From the NCBI GenBank assembly GCA_010093485.1, contig MU001494.1, positions 2,790,740 through 2,854,739 on the forward strand: a stretch of DNA of 64,000 nucleotides. Direction: 5' to 3'. Numbering within the stretch: the first letter of the stretch is position 1; every line of letters starts with the position of its first letter. The notes below the pieces were generated by a model. That model was not told where the DNA came from, did not search any database, and was given only the letters and a program-made list of their open reading frames with translations. The DNA comes from Karstenula rhodostoma CBS 690.94 (Eukaryota > Ascomycota > Dothideomycetes > Pleosporales > Didymosphaeriaceae). Positions 10,559-22,155 of this stretch are shown one piece after another. A program made the position numbers and the translations under genes.

Positions 10559-11193
10559 GTGAAGCTCCCCCGCGTCATCCTCGGCATCGCCTTCGCAACC
10601 ACAGCGCGAGCAACCACAGCGCGAGCAGAACCCTGCACCTACTCCGGCCGCACGGGGACATGCTTGACGCCAACGGCCTGCGCGGGCGCAAATACGTGGT
10701 GGGTGCCGAATTTGTGCTCGGGCGGTACGTACATCCCATCCCATCCCATCCCATCCCATCCCGCTATTCCCAACCCTCCTCCTCTATCTCCTTTCCATCC
10801 TCCTCTTCTTCTCGCCATCTCCAAGCCTCCTCTTCTACCTACCATCTACCCTCCTCTTTGACTTTGTCCTTTCCATATAATATGTTACTTTTGGTTTACT
10901 GTCTACTTTCTTCTCCTTGATCTGACTCACACCATTCCCCCTCTAACCCCCCTTCCACAGCCTCCACGCGCTGTACCGCGTCCCCCGTGAACGGCGGCTA
11001 CTGTCTGCGCACCGACACGCCGGGGAAGAACAAGTGCGCTGCGAACGGGGTTGCGCACCAGAGCGGGTGCGTCTTTTCTTTGGGGGCAAGGGGTTGCGGA
11101 TGTGCTGATGAAGGGATAGGTTGTGACCCGGGCCGGAGGAGGAGGTGCAGTGCTGTGCTGTGTTGTGCGGGGAGGGTAGGTTGTGCAAGATGA
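10559..11193 (+). CDS. Small cysteine-rich secreted protein, start codon doubtful
   Basis: Two exons (10559-10724 and 10961-11193; GTACGT donor, CCACAG acceptor after CTAAC) give about 132 residues. A hydrophobic, Ala-rich segment ends in ATTARA and looks like a signal peptide. The likely mature part starts EPCTYSGRTGTC and is dense in cysteine (C-x7-C-x5-C, then more Cys in exon 2). The G-T-C...C...C pattern recalls the short cysteine-rich modules that precede NlpC/P60 or GH25 domains in fungal secreted proteins, but no enzyme domain follows. The frame opens with GTG; the only nearby ATG (10554) is out of frame and meets a stop after two codons. Either the start is in an unseen upstream exon or the gene is broken. 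A 15-bp tandem duplication sits in the signal peptide (10595-10624). The last 40 residues look less reliable. Confidence 0.4.
10732..10762 (+). repeat. CATCC microsatellite inside intron
   Basis: About six tandem CATCC units at the start of the 236-bp intron of the small cysteine-rich gene. Confidence 0.85.
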
Positions 11194-11347
11194 AAGCGAG
11201 GGGAGGGGAGCAGGACGAGAGAAAATAAAATCCTCCCCACGCAGAGTCAGGGGCGGTGGTACTACCCGAGGGTCTGCGATATGCAAGCTAGATGCCCATC
11301 GTTTGCTACAGAACCTACATCGATTCACCCACGGACCGCAGTCCTAT

Positions 11348-13661
11348 CTACTCCGCGCCCCCAAAAAACCCCACCGTCCTCCTCTCATTCATCTTCCTCA
11401 ACCTCAACACCGTCTCCAAATGCCCCATACCCAAACACTCATCATACTTTGACGCCAACAGCATCGCCGTCTTGACCACATTCTTAATCTGCCTTCCGTT
11501 CAGCTTCTCCCTGCTCAGCCTCTCCAGCTCGGCGTCAGTGAAGGCGCCGACATTCGAGCTCTTCCGCCCCGCATGCGTGCTCAGGAAGGTGGCCCATACG
11601 TGCTTGCGGGCGGGCTTGTCGAGGTCGGCGTAGTGGAGGGTGAGGTGGATGCGGGACTCGAAGGCGGCGTCCATGTTGCCGAGGCGGTTGGTGGTGAGGA
11701 ACATGATGCCGGAGAAGTACTCGAGGAGGCGGAGGAAGATGGCGACGAGTTTGTTGCGCTCGAGGTCGGCGGTGGAACGCGCTTCCATGAAGACGTCGGC
11801 TTCATCGATGAGGAGGACTAGGGGTTGCCGTTTGTGTCAACTACCGGTCTGGAGAAGGGGGAGGGAAAGGGGGGGACGTACCGGCATTCCACTTCGAACA
11901 CATCTCTAGGATGTCGTGCAGCTTGTTTTCTAGCGCCGCGGGCTTACCTGCATCGCTGTTCAGCACGTCCCTCGGGTATCGGATCTTTCTCGCAAACGTT
12001 CGTCTCTCGGGGGACTCACTGCCCAGATCCGCAGCGCCGATGCTGTACAGCGGCGCCTTCATGGCTTCGGCGACGCTCTCCGCCGTCAGTGTTTTCCCCA
12101 CGCCCGGCGGGCCCGCGAGGAGCATGATGATGCCCTGGCCCTTGCCCTGGATGAAGTCGTCGAAGTCGTCGCGCGACTTGACCTGGCTCTCGGCGAAGGA
12201 GAGGATGAGGTCTTTTTGCTCCTGGGGTGCGACGAGCGAGGCGAACGCGTCGTCGTTCCATGCGATGTCGGTGACGCTGTCGATGAAGAAACTGCACCAC
12301 TTCTTGTCGCGCAGGGAGTAGCCGCGGACGGTCGCAGAGGAAACGAGGCGCTGTTCGGACGTGAGGACGTCGTCCGTGCTAGGAGCGGGTTTCACCCCGA
12401 CTGGCACGGGTTCTGGCTTCTTGCCCACGTTCTCGTCGAGCATGACGCAGTCGTCCTCGGGATCCTCGGGGCTGGCTGGACTCGCCATGTCGTGGACGAC
12501 TTCGGGTGTCTCGAAGAGTTCCAGACTGGGCTTTGTCCCGTAGCGAGAGAACGAGTGCGCGTCGACGATGATGCGACTCTTGACGTTGAACTTGGCCTCT
12601 CCGCGGTTGACCTTGCCCAGCGCAATCCCATCGTACGCAACGAACCGGTACTCCTTGTACGCCTCGAACACGGCGCCCCTCTCCACGAGCCTGGTCTTCA
12701 GCTCCTCCACCCCCTCCACAAACTCCAGCGGATACGCCTCGAACTTCGCAATCTTCTTCGTCCCCTTGAACTCCTTGATGTTGATCGTCTCCTTGTTGTA
12801 CCCGAAATTCGTCCCATCAAAGTCCACATACTGGCACTCGAGCTTATACACCCTCCCCGACGTCGCCTGCTCGATCTTCGCGCTCTTGAGCTTGTACACG
12901 CGATCGTGCCCATCATGCTTCCGATACACAAGACACCCGGGCTCGAACAGCGTCCACAGCTTCTCGAAGCGCATCACGCCGTGCGCAACCAGGTCGTCCT
13001 TCTCGCGGATCGAAGCCGCAAGCTCGCTTTCCAGCGTAGAGCACAGGACCTCCATATGGGCCACAGCATCCCCAGCCATCTGCGCCGCGACCGGCAGCGC
13101 GGTCTCATTCTTCCGAGCCAGCGCCACGCGCTCGGCTTGCAGGCGGTCCCACCGGTGCACGAAGCACTCGAACGGCGCGGTGAACTCCACGCGCTGGAGC
13201 TCGGTCGTGATGCCCGGGTATCCATCCAGCACCTTCCCCAGGCTCTTCTTGAGAAGAGGACTCTGCACTACGATGGAGTGCAGATCCAGGGTTTTGGCAG
13301 GGTCGTCTGAGAGCTTGTAGCGCGCGACGAGAGCGTGCTGGAGGGAGTGTGCGTCTTCTGCCGGTGGACTGGCGCGCGTAGGGTACTGCGTTGACCACTG
13401 GTTCTCGTCTTAGCATGGCATCCCAACCCAAAACCCTATGCCAATGAAATGCCAACATACCTTATTCGGCATAAACGGATCCGCATACACATTGTGTATG
13501 CTCGCCAGACTCCCCGGCGGCCCAGCAGGTTGATTGGGTGTAGCCTCGATCGCAGGCGCAGGCACAGCTGCAGCATCACCAAGCCTAGCATCGATCAGAG
13601 CCTTCCTCTCCCTCCACGTCTGTCCAAACCCAGGATCAAAAGCCTGTTGCGTATTCGCCAT
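11348..13661 (-). CDS. DUF7025 / AAA+ ATPase
   Basis: Fungal AAA-type ATPase with an N-terminal DUF7025 region; such proteins are common in Pezizomycotina and their substrates are unknown. Exons on the minus strand: 13461-13661, 12020-13397, 11882-11947 and 11348-11817, giving 704 residues. The introns are 63, 72 and 64 bp; the second is a multiple of three. DUF7025 is recognised from LWTLFEPGCLVYR and the beta-rich stretch that follows (about 225-330). The AAA module has Walker A GPPGVGKT (496-503), Walker B VLLIDEADVF (549-558, spanning the last splice junction), a sensor-1 Asn in FLTTNRL and an arginine finger region ESRIHL. All ATPase residues are intact, so it should be active. A second DUF7025 gene without the AAA module lies at 49.8 kb. 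An open frame of 364 codons on the opposite strand is a shadow. Confidence 0.9.
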
Positions 13662-14399
13662 GATTGCACTATCCACTCAACCGCACTTCGTATCAAGCTA
13701 TATACGTACACCAGCAAGCTATGCTTGGGCGTTGTTGCCTAGCCGGGTTCGGGTGGGTGGGGAACGAAGGCACGCCTGAGAGGCGGGGCGGAGGTGTGGC
13801 GAGTACGACTCACACATTGGTACGTGCGACGACATGTCGTGTGCCGCGCTGCATACGAGGTAGCTTCTGGGTGGTGTCTCGGAGATATTCGTCTAGAGGC
13901 GAGTATAAGAGGGGCGGGGCTGTACAGTAGCGCGGTTGCCTGATCATCTACGATAGGCATTCCAACTCCAGGAATGCTATAATCATCCGCAGCGTGAGTG
14001 TTCTTCCTCGATCATCGCGGGAACAATGCTAATGGGGGGAAGAGTCATCGCTGGTCGCGGAGTCATGCCAAGGGAGGAGTAAGGTCTGGTGCAGGATGGG
14101 TGGTGGGGGCGAATTCTCCTGCCGGCCACGCATCTGGGGTATGACTGGACGATGCGGCTAGAAGTACCTACTGGATACTATAGTCGGTCGTGTACGGTTT
14201 CAGATCTGGGATGATCATCTATGACTCCCACACGAGGCGCTAGACTCGATGCGAGAAATACCCTCTGTACTGCGATTTCGTGCACTGGATGAAGGAGGAA
14301 AACCATGCATTCGAAGGAAGGAAGGAAGGGTATCTACCAGCAATTTCGCCATGCACCACTCAACAATACACAGCGTCCTACACCACGCTCCCCCATCGT
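13662..14399. other. Intergenic
   Basis: 738 bp between the AAA ATPase start and the end of the MFS gene, both minus strand. No coding signal, no RNA gene seen. Confidence 0.5.
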
Positions 14400-15976
14400 C
14401 TACAAAAACCACCTAAAATCCGGGCTATTCGGGCCCTCCCTCAACTTCTCCGTGCTGACGTCCCTCGCAGTCAGATTGACACCCTGATTCTTGTTCCTGC
14501 GCCTGTTGTCGAAGATCATGTACGTGCCCAGCAGCAGCGCAATGCAGCAGCCCGTGGCGCCGAAGGCCGCCGTCGTCGCAAGCGCAGGGGTGTACTTGGG
14601 CCTGTCCTCGTCGCGGAAGATGTTGGAGGATACAACGCCCATGAGGTTGGCGAGCGGGATGCCGACCGAGGTCAGCGTGACGCGGCGGCCCTCGTGCGCG
14701 ATGTTGTTGTTGTACCAGGTAGATAGGAGGACGGAGGGTGCGGAGGTGCCCCAGACCATCATGAAAGCGCCGAAGTAGGCGACGGAGAGGTGGTGGGGGA
14801 CGTCGATTGCGGCGAAGATGATGAAGCCGCAGAAGGTGAGGGCGAAGCCCAGCGCGATGAATGGGAAGCGGATGCGCGTGAAGTCCGAGGCGAAGGCCAG
14901 GATGAGGAGGACGGCGGCGCCGACGCAGTTGGGCGCTACGGTTTTTAGGTTGACTTGGACTACGTCGCTCTCGAGTGCGTTGATGATCTGCGGCATGAAG
15001 AGGCCGACGGACTGGAGCGGTACACCGAGGCAGATCTCGATGGCGAGGAAGCCGTAGGTGGAGGGTAGCTTGAAGATCTGGAGGGCGTCTTTCAGCACAA
15101 ATTTCTCGCCTACGATGGCCGAGGAGTCGATCTGGATGCGGGTGAAGGCTAGCTTTCGCTCCTCCTCGGTGAGGAACTTGGCTTCGTATGCGGACTTGGG
15201 AAGCCACCAGTAGGCGAAGCCGGCCACGATAATCGTGGCGGCACCTTCGATGATGAACAGGTAGCGCCAGGCCTCGAGCTTCGAATGCTTGATGTGGAAC
15301 ACGCCAAAGGCGAGGAGGCCGGAGAAGGCGTTCGCAATGTTGGAGGCGGCATAGAAGAGAGCGAGGCGACGGGCCAGTTCGCCGCGGCGGTAGAAGGTGG
15401 TGAGGTAGTAGATGACCAGTGGGAAGAAAGCGGCTTCCGCCATGCCTACCACGAATCAGTTTCTGCCGTCATGTTTCGTACAGGATTGAAACCGCACTCA
15501 CCCAAAAACCACCGCAAAGCCATCATCCCACTCCAATTCCTCGTCGTCGCACTCAACAATGTCATAGCCCCAAAGCAAGTCATCAAAATCGGCAACATGC
15601 GATGCGGCCCAATCCTCTTCCCCAGCATCGCAATCGGCGGCGCAAACAGCACATACGGGACGAAGAAAATGCTCAACATGGTGTTATACTGCCCCGGCTT
15701 GAAGTGCAAATCCACATCCATCTTGTTCGTCTTCGCATTGCCCAGGTTGCCCTTGTCCAGCGCATTGAACAGATACATGACGGCGAGCATGGGCAGGATG
15801 CGGATGTCGAATTTGAACGCGAGTCTCTTCTCGTGCTCGAAGGTGGGGAGGTGCTCCGTCTGACCTTCGAGTGGGACTGGGTTGTTGCCATCGGAGGAGG
15901 ATTTTGAGGCGGTCACTTCGAGGCCGTTTTTTGCGTCGAGCTGGTCGTGCTCGGTTCCGAGGGTGTTGGACGCCAT
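14400..15976 (-). CDS. MFS permease, allantoate/DAL5 family (anion:cation symporter)
   Basis: Plasma-membrane transporter of the major facilitator superfamily, anion:cation symporter group (DAL5, TNA1, FEN2 relatives), which takes up small organic anions such as allantoate, nicotinate or pantothenate. Exon 1 is 15502-15976 and exon 2 is 14400-15445, with a 56-bp GTGAGT...GTAG intron; 506 residues, normal for the family. About twelve helices can be made out. Helix 1 has LPMLAVMYLFNALDKGNLGNAK, the family hallmark in which the Asp follows the first helix. The splice joins WFLG to MAEAAFFPLVIYYL, which is the standard helix-4 motif. Both termini are hydrophilic. Substrate cannot be read from the sequence. 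No co-transcribed partner is adjacent. Confidence 0.92.
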
Positions 15977-17616
15977 GCTGGGCGGGCGCGCAGAGCAGGC
16001 GTTGAGCTAACGGGTGAGGCGCTGCTAAGATGGGCGATGGCGCAGGCAGAGTCGACGCGCGGTGAGAAGCCTAAAAGCGACTCTGAGCCAAGGCGTGCTG
16101 GTGGCGTTCGACAGCGATGTCGTCCGGTAGTGCTTCCCGAAGATGGGACAGAAAGTTGGTGTTGCGGTCGCGCAGACAAAGATTCGACGAGGGGGCCTTT
16201 GTATAGGCCGAGTTGCGCCCACGTTACAATGTAACGTTCTATCATCAAGCTTCTAGCCACCAGGAGGAACACTCGTGCTGGCGTTGCAGGCCTAAGACGA
16301 CGGGCCAGGACACCCGTTGACCAGGCAAAGCCGACGTGCAACCCTGCTTTTCGGCACCGTGATAGGACGCCGTCCAATCCGCCTGACATGCTGGCGAGCG
16401 GTGAATTACGTGTGCCATCTGTGAGTGGTCCGTCGGCGCCTGCGGTGAGAGGATCGACGCCACCCTTGTCGGTATGATAAGGACGGGGAAGGAAGCCCTC
16501 ATTGTTCGGCACGCTCAATCAAGTAGCCCGGACGGTGCGTGACAGCGGCTGTGGAAGCAGACGCTCGTGTCTCTTACTCGCAAGTGCAGCAGAAGCGTAG
16601 TATTATTGTTTGTTGGCTCCTTCCTGAACCGACGCTGAGGTTGCCGCGGTCCCCCGCAATCCCCGCGTTTCGGCCACGAATGGGGCCCGCCAAGCTCCGC
16701 GAAAGAAGGGATGGATAACTTCACTGTGGCACGCTTCGAACATGTCTTACCAGAAGAATAGGCGGGCATCTAGGGACCCGTCCGCTCGTACAGTACATCT
16801 TCCAGAACATCTCAGTCCTGAAGACACACACAAGACACACACACAACATGAACCCACCGCACCGCCCACGACTTCCCGCACGTAGCCCCTATCGCCACCT
16901 CAGCTCAGCTCTGCCTGGGCGTAAGCGAGCATACTCCAATCAGCCGAGCTGGTTCTTGGCAAGTGCTTGATATCGCCAGCCCAGGCCTTCGACTGCCTCA
17001 CTGACTGCCCCGTACATCCGAGTCTTCGTTTGCATGGTCGATGCCTGCCCATGCTGTATGGCACGTAGTCTAAACGACTGGCGGCGCCGGATCCAGCCTT
17101 ATCTCTCGTGCTCCGACATCGTATCTTTATCTGTGTGTCTGTGTCGGCTATCAGAGGGTACCTGCACGCTGGTGTAACGGCTCCACAGATAGAGTGCCAG
17201 ATAGATAGACGCCGAGGCATGCAAGGATCGCTGCGACCACGCGCGACGAACCTTATCTGATCGCTCTGGGCGAGGTCACGTCGCTTGATGCGCGGCATTG
17301 CAACTGTCGAACAGAAGCGAAAGTACCGAATACTTCAAATTTCGCGACTTGTCCCACCATCATGTGGGAAGCGCATGCTACTCAGGACCTGCCAGCCTGC
17401 AACAGCAGTCGCTGCTGGCTTATCCAATACCAATAATGGAGCTAATTCTAAAAGGTGCCGCAGCGTCCAAATCTAACTTGCGAAAGGAAGCAAACGCCAG
17501 TGGGGTATCCCGTCCTTGCCAGGCTTTTCGCTGAAACGCCTTGCCTGTGAACAAACTAGAAATCTTGAAATTCGAACAAACAAAATAGACGAATAGTGAT
17601 ACATGGCACGACGACC
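15977..17616. other. Intergenic, about 1.6 kb
   Basis: No convincing gene. It includes the MFS promoter next to 15977 and the 3' UTR of the coiled-coil gene next to 17616. Open frames of 60-200 codons are present on both strands but lack domain-like or fungal-codon character. A CA-rich tract lies near 16820-16850. Confidence 0.45.
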
Positions 17617-19290
17617 TCACTCCTGTATAGCCTCCTTACCCTTTGACGAAGTATGCAGGAGGTTCGGCCGCCACTTGGTGACATTCGATACATTGAAGTG
17701 CAGTGGCTCCTTGGTGCCCTTCTCGCGGACGGGCATCTTCCGCTTCGAGCGGCCAGAAACGTACATGGGCGATGGCGCATGGCCTGCGCCATTGGCCCCA
17801 GGCATCGACTGCTTCGACCTGAGCTTGGGCTTCTTGTCGCGATGCTCGTCATCTTCGGTGCCTTCGTAGCTCGTTTCTTCAGTCGAGAAGCTGCGCAGGC
17901 TGCTGCGCTCGGAGGAGTAGTGGCTTGAGTGCGTCCGCACGCGTTCGATAGGGCTCAGCAACGAGGCGGAATCGGCAAGGACATCCAGTTTCGAGGGCGC
18001 CCTATCCGCCATCGAGTGAGTTCGAGATGAATAGGTAGGTGGAGGGTCCTGGTAATCGTACATTATCTCCGAATCGAGGCTCTTGTATTTTGCGTTGCCG
18101 TCCAACTCTTCATCGTGCTTCCAGCAGGAGTCATCTGCGCCAAGGATCGCTGGTAAGAAGCGGATCTCGTTCCACGTCACGTCCTCGAACTGCAGGGTAA
18201 TGTACAGTACGTCGCCTTGCATCTTGTCGTGTGCGATGCAGTGATCCTCGAGGAACGGGTAGTCCCATACGCTACGGTGGGTGAGGTCTGAGGGAAGGAG
18301 CGCAAGCGCCATGCGCCCGAAAGGCTCGTCAGCAGGGCGATGAGCTGTCAGCGGCATCCACGGTCGACCACGTAGAATGCCTTTGAATGTTGTCTCGATA
18401 CAGTTCGCAAAGCAGGAACTGTCTTGGCTGGGGAAGTTCATGTTCTGCTGGAGCTTGCGCGTAGCACAGCGCTTGTAGCCGTTGCTGTCTGGATCGTAGG
18501 CAAACTTTTGACTTTTGCGCGGAACAAAAACGACTCGCGCGCTCCAGGAGAGTGGATACTTCTTGTCGTTGCGGATAGGAAGTTGGCCCAGTAAGGGTTG
18601 TGATTGCATGAGCAGCGGTAATGGAGGCACAGGAGGCACCGATTGGGGTGATGAGAGCAAAGGTTTTGGGGTTGCTGCTCCTGGTGTCGGTTCTCTGGAG
18701 GTCCCGTTGTTCAGTTCCATGCGGTCCATTCTGTTCTCAAGTTCCATGGTGACATCGTCTACCAAGGTCAACCGCTCTTGCAAGGCCTTCATCTGGTCAT
18801 TGAACTCCTGCGTCTTGTCCACGACTGCCTCGACCTTGTCATCCATGTGCACTTTCAGATGCTGCATGTTGGTGTACAGGCGCGCTTCGATGCCCTTGTA
18901 GGTGCGGAAATGCTCTTCTCTCGCCATTCGCTCCTTGAAGAGCTCCTGCTTAAGGTGATGCTCCAGGTGCTCGTGCTTCTTGACTTGCTCCCGCAAACGC
19001 CTCAGTTCGGCTACGATGACATGGTGCTGCTCTGCCATGGCGGTGGAGACGGGTTCCGGCTCGTGATGCCAGGCCTGGTGGCCGCAGCCGCATTGCGAGC
19101 GTATTAGCGAATCCGGAAAGAAGCTACGGCACGAGCATCGTTCTCGCGCAGCGCCGAGGGTTGCAGCGGGTACAACGAAACAGCATTCTCCACGGGGCAG
19201 CTGCGTGTCGTGGGCACGGGGAATGCGCGGGTCATCCCTCGTTGCGGGCTTCACAGGCACGAGGTAGTTGTGGTGGTTGTTATTGAACAT
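17617..19290 (-). CDS. Unknown protein: Cys-motif plus coiled coil
   Basis: A single exon of 557 residues that I cannot name. The N-terminus has a cysteine motif (CSCRSFF..., then CGCGH) at about 52-71. A long charged coiled coil follows (about 85-190, many E-x-x-L/K heptad-like repeats such as LEHHLKQELFKERMAREEH). After a Pro-rich linker comes a compact region (about 240-400) with conserved-looking aromatic and cysteine residues (GYKRCATRKL, FKGILRGRPWMPL, VWDYPFLEDHC, DVTWNEIRFLPAILG). The rest is a Ser-rich, then basic tail with several possible nuclear-localisation clusters (KKPKLR, RSKRKMP). The layout suggests a nuclear scaffold or regulator, but this is inference. ATG at 19288-19290 is the first in frame. 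Conserved uncharacterised fungal protein is the safest label. Confidence 0.72.
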   Translation of the reverse strand: MFNNNHHNYLVPVKPATRDDPRIPRAHDTQLPRGECCFVVPAATLGAARERCSCRSFFPDSLIRSQCGCGHQAWHHEPEPVSTAMAEQHHVIVAELRRLREQVKKHEHLEHHLKQELFKERMAREEHFRTYKGIEARLYTNMQHLKVHMDDKVEAVVDKTQEFNDQMKALQERLTLVDDVTMELENRMDRMELNNGTSREPTPGAATPKPLLSSPQSVPPVPPLPLLMQSQPLLGQLPIRNDKKYPLSWSARVVFVPRKSQKFAYDPDSNGYKRCATRKLQQNMNFPSQDSSCFANCIETTFKGILRGRPWMPLTAHRPADEPFGRMALALLPSDLTHRSVWDYPFLEDHCIAHDKMQGDVLYITLQFEDVTWNEIRFLPAILGADDSCWKHDEELDGNAKYKSLDSEIMYDYQDPPPTYSSRTHSMADRAPSKLDVLADSASLLSPIERVRTHSSHYSSERSSLRSFSTEETSYEGTEDDEHRDKKPKLRSKQSMPGANGAGHAPSPMYVSGRSKRKMPVREKGTKEPLHFNVSNVTKWRPNLLHTSSKGKEAIQE

Positions 19291-19940
19291 CAGGGGAGGG
19301 CCTGGTCACGCGGGCGCGGTGTGCTTTTTGCAGGGGAAGCGGGCAGTTCATGGAAGGCCCTCGAGATGGGGTCGAAAAGGAATCAAAAGAAGGGCTGGAC
19401 CAGTTGACGCAGGCCGGCCAAGAAGCTACCCGATGGTGTCAGCGGGGGCTCGGTGAGGGATTTATATGGGCGGATAAGAAGGCGTAGGCTCAGGGCTGGC
19501 GTACGAGATAAGAGAGGGCTTCACGACCACGGCGGCGGTGCGCGCGGGAGCATCCGAAGGCGGCAGGGCAGCGCGGCCGTCGCACGGCCAAAAGGAGAGG
19601 GTGGGTTTGTGTGCAACCGTGGGCGCAGCGAGGGTTGTGGAGGAAAAGGGCAAGAGGGAGTGCGGAGCGGCGGCGGGTGGGCTGCGATGGGTCGTTTTTA
19701 GTGCAGACTAGCCCCCGGCGCCCGCGCGCGCTGGGGTGGGGACGGGGGAGACTCCAGACTCCAGACGTGCGCTGCCGTGGCCGTGGACGCTGGCGGGTCT
19801 GGGTTTGAGGTGCTGAACAGACAGGCAGGCCCGTGGATGGCCAAGGCCGATAAGGGCGTGGGGAGGAAGGCGCCCGCTGCTGATTTGGCAAGCGCGCTGC
19901 TGCCGGCGCAGGGAAGCCGCGACCGGCACTGCAACAGGGA

Positions 19941-19980
19941 GCACTGCACTGCACCGCACCGCACCGCACTGCAGCGCAGC
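19941..19980. repeat. Degenerate GCACT/GCACC tandem repeat
   Basis: About eight imperfect 5-bp units of GCACY in the long intergenic region. Confidence 0.7.
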
Positions 19981-20065
19981 CGCACGTCGCTCACGCCCAT
20001 ACAGAGTATCTGGCGTCTCTGCTGCTTGTTGGGCTGGCGACATTCTCACCAGCGCTGCCGCCATG

Positions 20066-20096
20066 GCACGATTGCACGATTGCACGATTGCACGAC
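20066..20096. repeat. CACGATTG tandem repeat
   Basis: Three full 8-bp units plus a partial fourth. Confidence 0.8.
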
Positions 20097-22155
20097 ACCT
20101 TCCCAGAGCCCTCTCCGCCGCCACCGCCTGCGCGACCCCACTCCGCGCGCTTCCCCGACGCGCCTGCCCTTCTCTCGACACCATCTTCGCTGTCATACCA
20201 TGTACACAACAACAGTATGCAGCCCGGCGTGCCCGGCGCGTCCACCGCTGCTCGCTGCTCGCTGCTCCACGTGCTGAGACGCCATCATGGGCTGGCAAAA
20301 GCACCCTGTTCACCGCTGCTGCTGCTTATCTACACCCGCAGTCCTGGGCGGTGCGCATCCTTATCGCTCTCAAAGGGTGATTGTCCCTATGCGCCCCCAC
20401 ACGGCTCCCGCGCAGCCCCATTGGCGTCCACGCCCCTTCGCAAACACCACCACAACGCCGCACGCAGTCGCCCCAGACGGAACAGGATACGCACAACCGC
20501 CCGCGACAGGGCACACCCCGGAGCCGCCTCCGCCCTGCCTGACTCTCTGAGCAACTGTGTCCATCTGCAGCTCGAGACCGCGCTCGAGAGCAGCACTTCG
20601 GGACGTGTGCCGCGCGCTCGCCGTCGGCCATGTGAGCGGTCGCGAACAGCAACGTAGCATCGCAAACCAGCACATGCCGTCACCTTCCCGGTCATAGACG
20701 GTGCTCATGGCAATCGCTGCACGCTTCCATGCACGAAAACTAAACCGCGCTGGCCAGAGGCATGTGAAACGACAAGCATACCCTCCAAATCGAGTCGCTT
20801 GTCAACGTGCCTGCGAAAACTTCTCCAAATTACCTCTTCAACCCAATGTTGAGGCCAGCAGCAGGCGCCACAACGACAGCCTTCCGCATGCGTTCGGCGC
20901 CCATGTCTTGTTCTTGAGAGATGGGTTGCGCAACGTAACCACATCCCGCGTTTTGTAAGACGCATTACACTCACCACACTTTAGCCAGGAACGGATCCAT
21001 TTGCCACCACGCCAATCAGGCACTTTCTAAACAGTATACACTAATCACCTCCAGGAACCGGACATCCGCCACACCCTGCCACGCGCCATCTCCGTTCTCG
21101 CTGCCATGTTGTTCCTGGACCAGTCTCTAGTCATCCGTTGAATAATCCATCGCGTGGTTGTAGTAGCCAGCGACGCTCATCCGTCTTCAACATTGTTTTG
21201 AACTTTACCACGAATACTCCTTACGGCTAAGGCTCGATGGATCTGTAGCGCTATCCGTGCGCGCCCTATCTGTGGCGCCTTCGAAGTCGAAAGTGGTTCT
21301 TTGTCCTTTCCTTCCATCTGCCTAAAGAGGCCTAGCCTTATCCCCCAATTTGCGACGTCGCTGGCGATTCTTTCCTCGAAGGCCCCTCTGCATCTGCGGA
21401 ATTCCCAAATCGCTGCTATCTATGTTGCCTTCCGCTGCATTGATATGCCACGCGCTTGCGCTCTCTAATTACTCCACTCCACGTCTTAATCTATTCAGTC
21501 CGATCACATGTCACAGTTTCATCAAGTCCGTCGCACCTAGTCCTCAGCATGTGCGTAGCTTTACCACTCCGCTTAGTCCGAGATGTGGAAGATATCGACG
21601 TAATCGAGGGTCAATCTCTCGACATCCGTGCCGTTTGGACACTCCTGAGCATTGGCAATCCACCGTCACGTAGACGAGAGCAGGTCCTCGAGATCTGTGC
21701 CGCATACCTGCGATGAACGTATGTCTCCCAAGGCGGATGCGTGCAGCAACCCACCTTACCATCCAGCGATGCGATGATCCAATCAGGAGAGGTGGACCAG
21801 TCACTTGAAAACAGTTTGTTGTTGTCTCTGTTCCTGTGCTTTATGTTGGAATTCGTTTTCGTGCTACACTGGAACAGTACCTGTGTCGTCGAGGTTGGCA
21901 GGCTGAAGCGACAGACGGTGGCACAGCGACGCCCGACCTCGTATTGCGCCACACTCGCCATGTGGTTAACTGTTGAAAATATGTTTGAATCCCCATCAAC
22001 CTCCATACGATTCATCGGTATCGATGCCGTGTCCTGTCGACAGCGACCAATATTGGAGCGATGCGCGATAAATTTCCTCAAGTTTCTGCTGTCGACCCAA
22101 CTTCTAGCACTCGAGCCAGCAGATCACTCTTAGTTGACTTTCTCTAGGCTGCAAG

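Larger units (their letters stand above)
19291..22155. other. Long intergenic region, 2.9 kb
   Basis: Divergent promoters of the coiled-coil gene and the HET gene lie at its two ends. The first part (19.45-20.65 kb) is G+C-rich with many overlapping open frames on both strands, none with recognisable features. It includes two short tandem repeats listed separately. The second part (20.7-22.1 kb) is ordinary non-coding sequence. Confidence 0.45.

Noticed and set aside
12216..13310. 364-codon open frame on the plus strand
   Set aside because: It is antisense to the DUF7025/AAA coding sequence and arises from the G+C-rich third positions of that gene; its composition is Arg/Leu/His-rich and has no domain.
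19708..20657. Overlapping 150-200-codon frames on both strands
   Set aside because: G+C-rich low-complexity region without domains, start context or splice logic; treated as non-coding.
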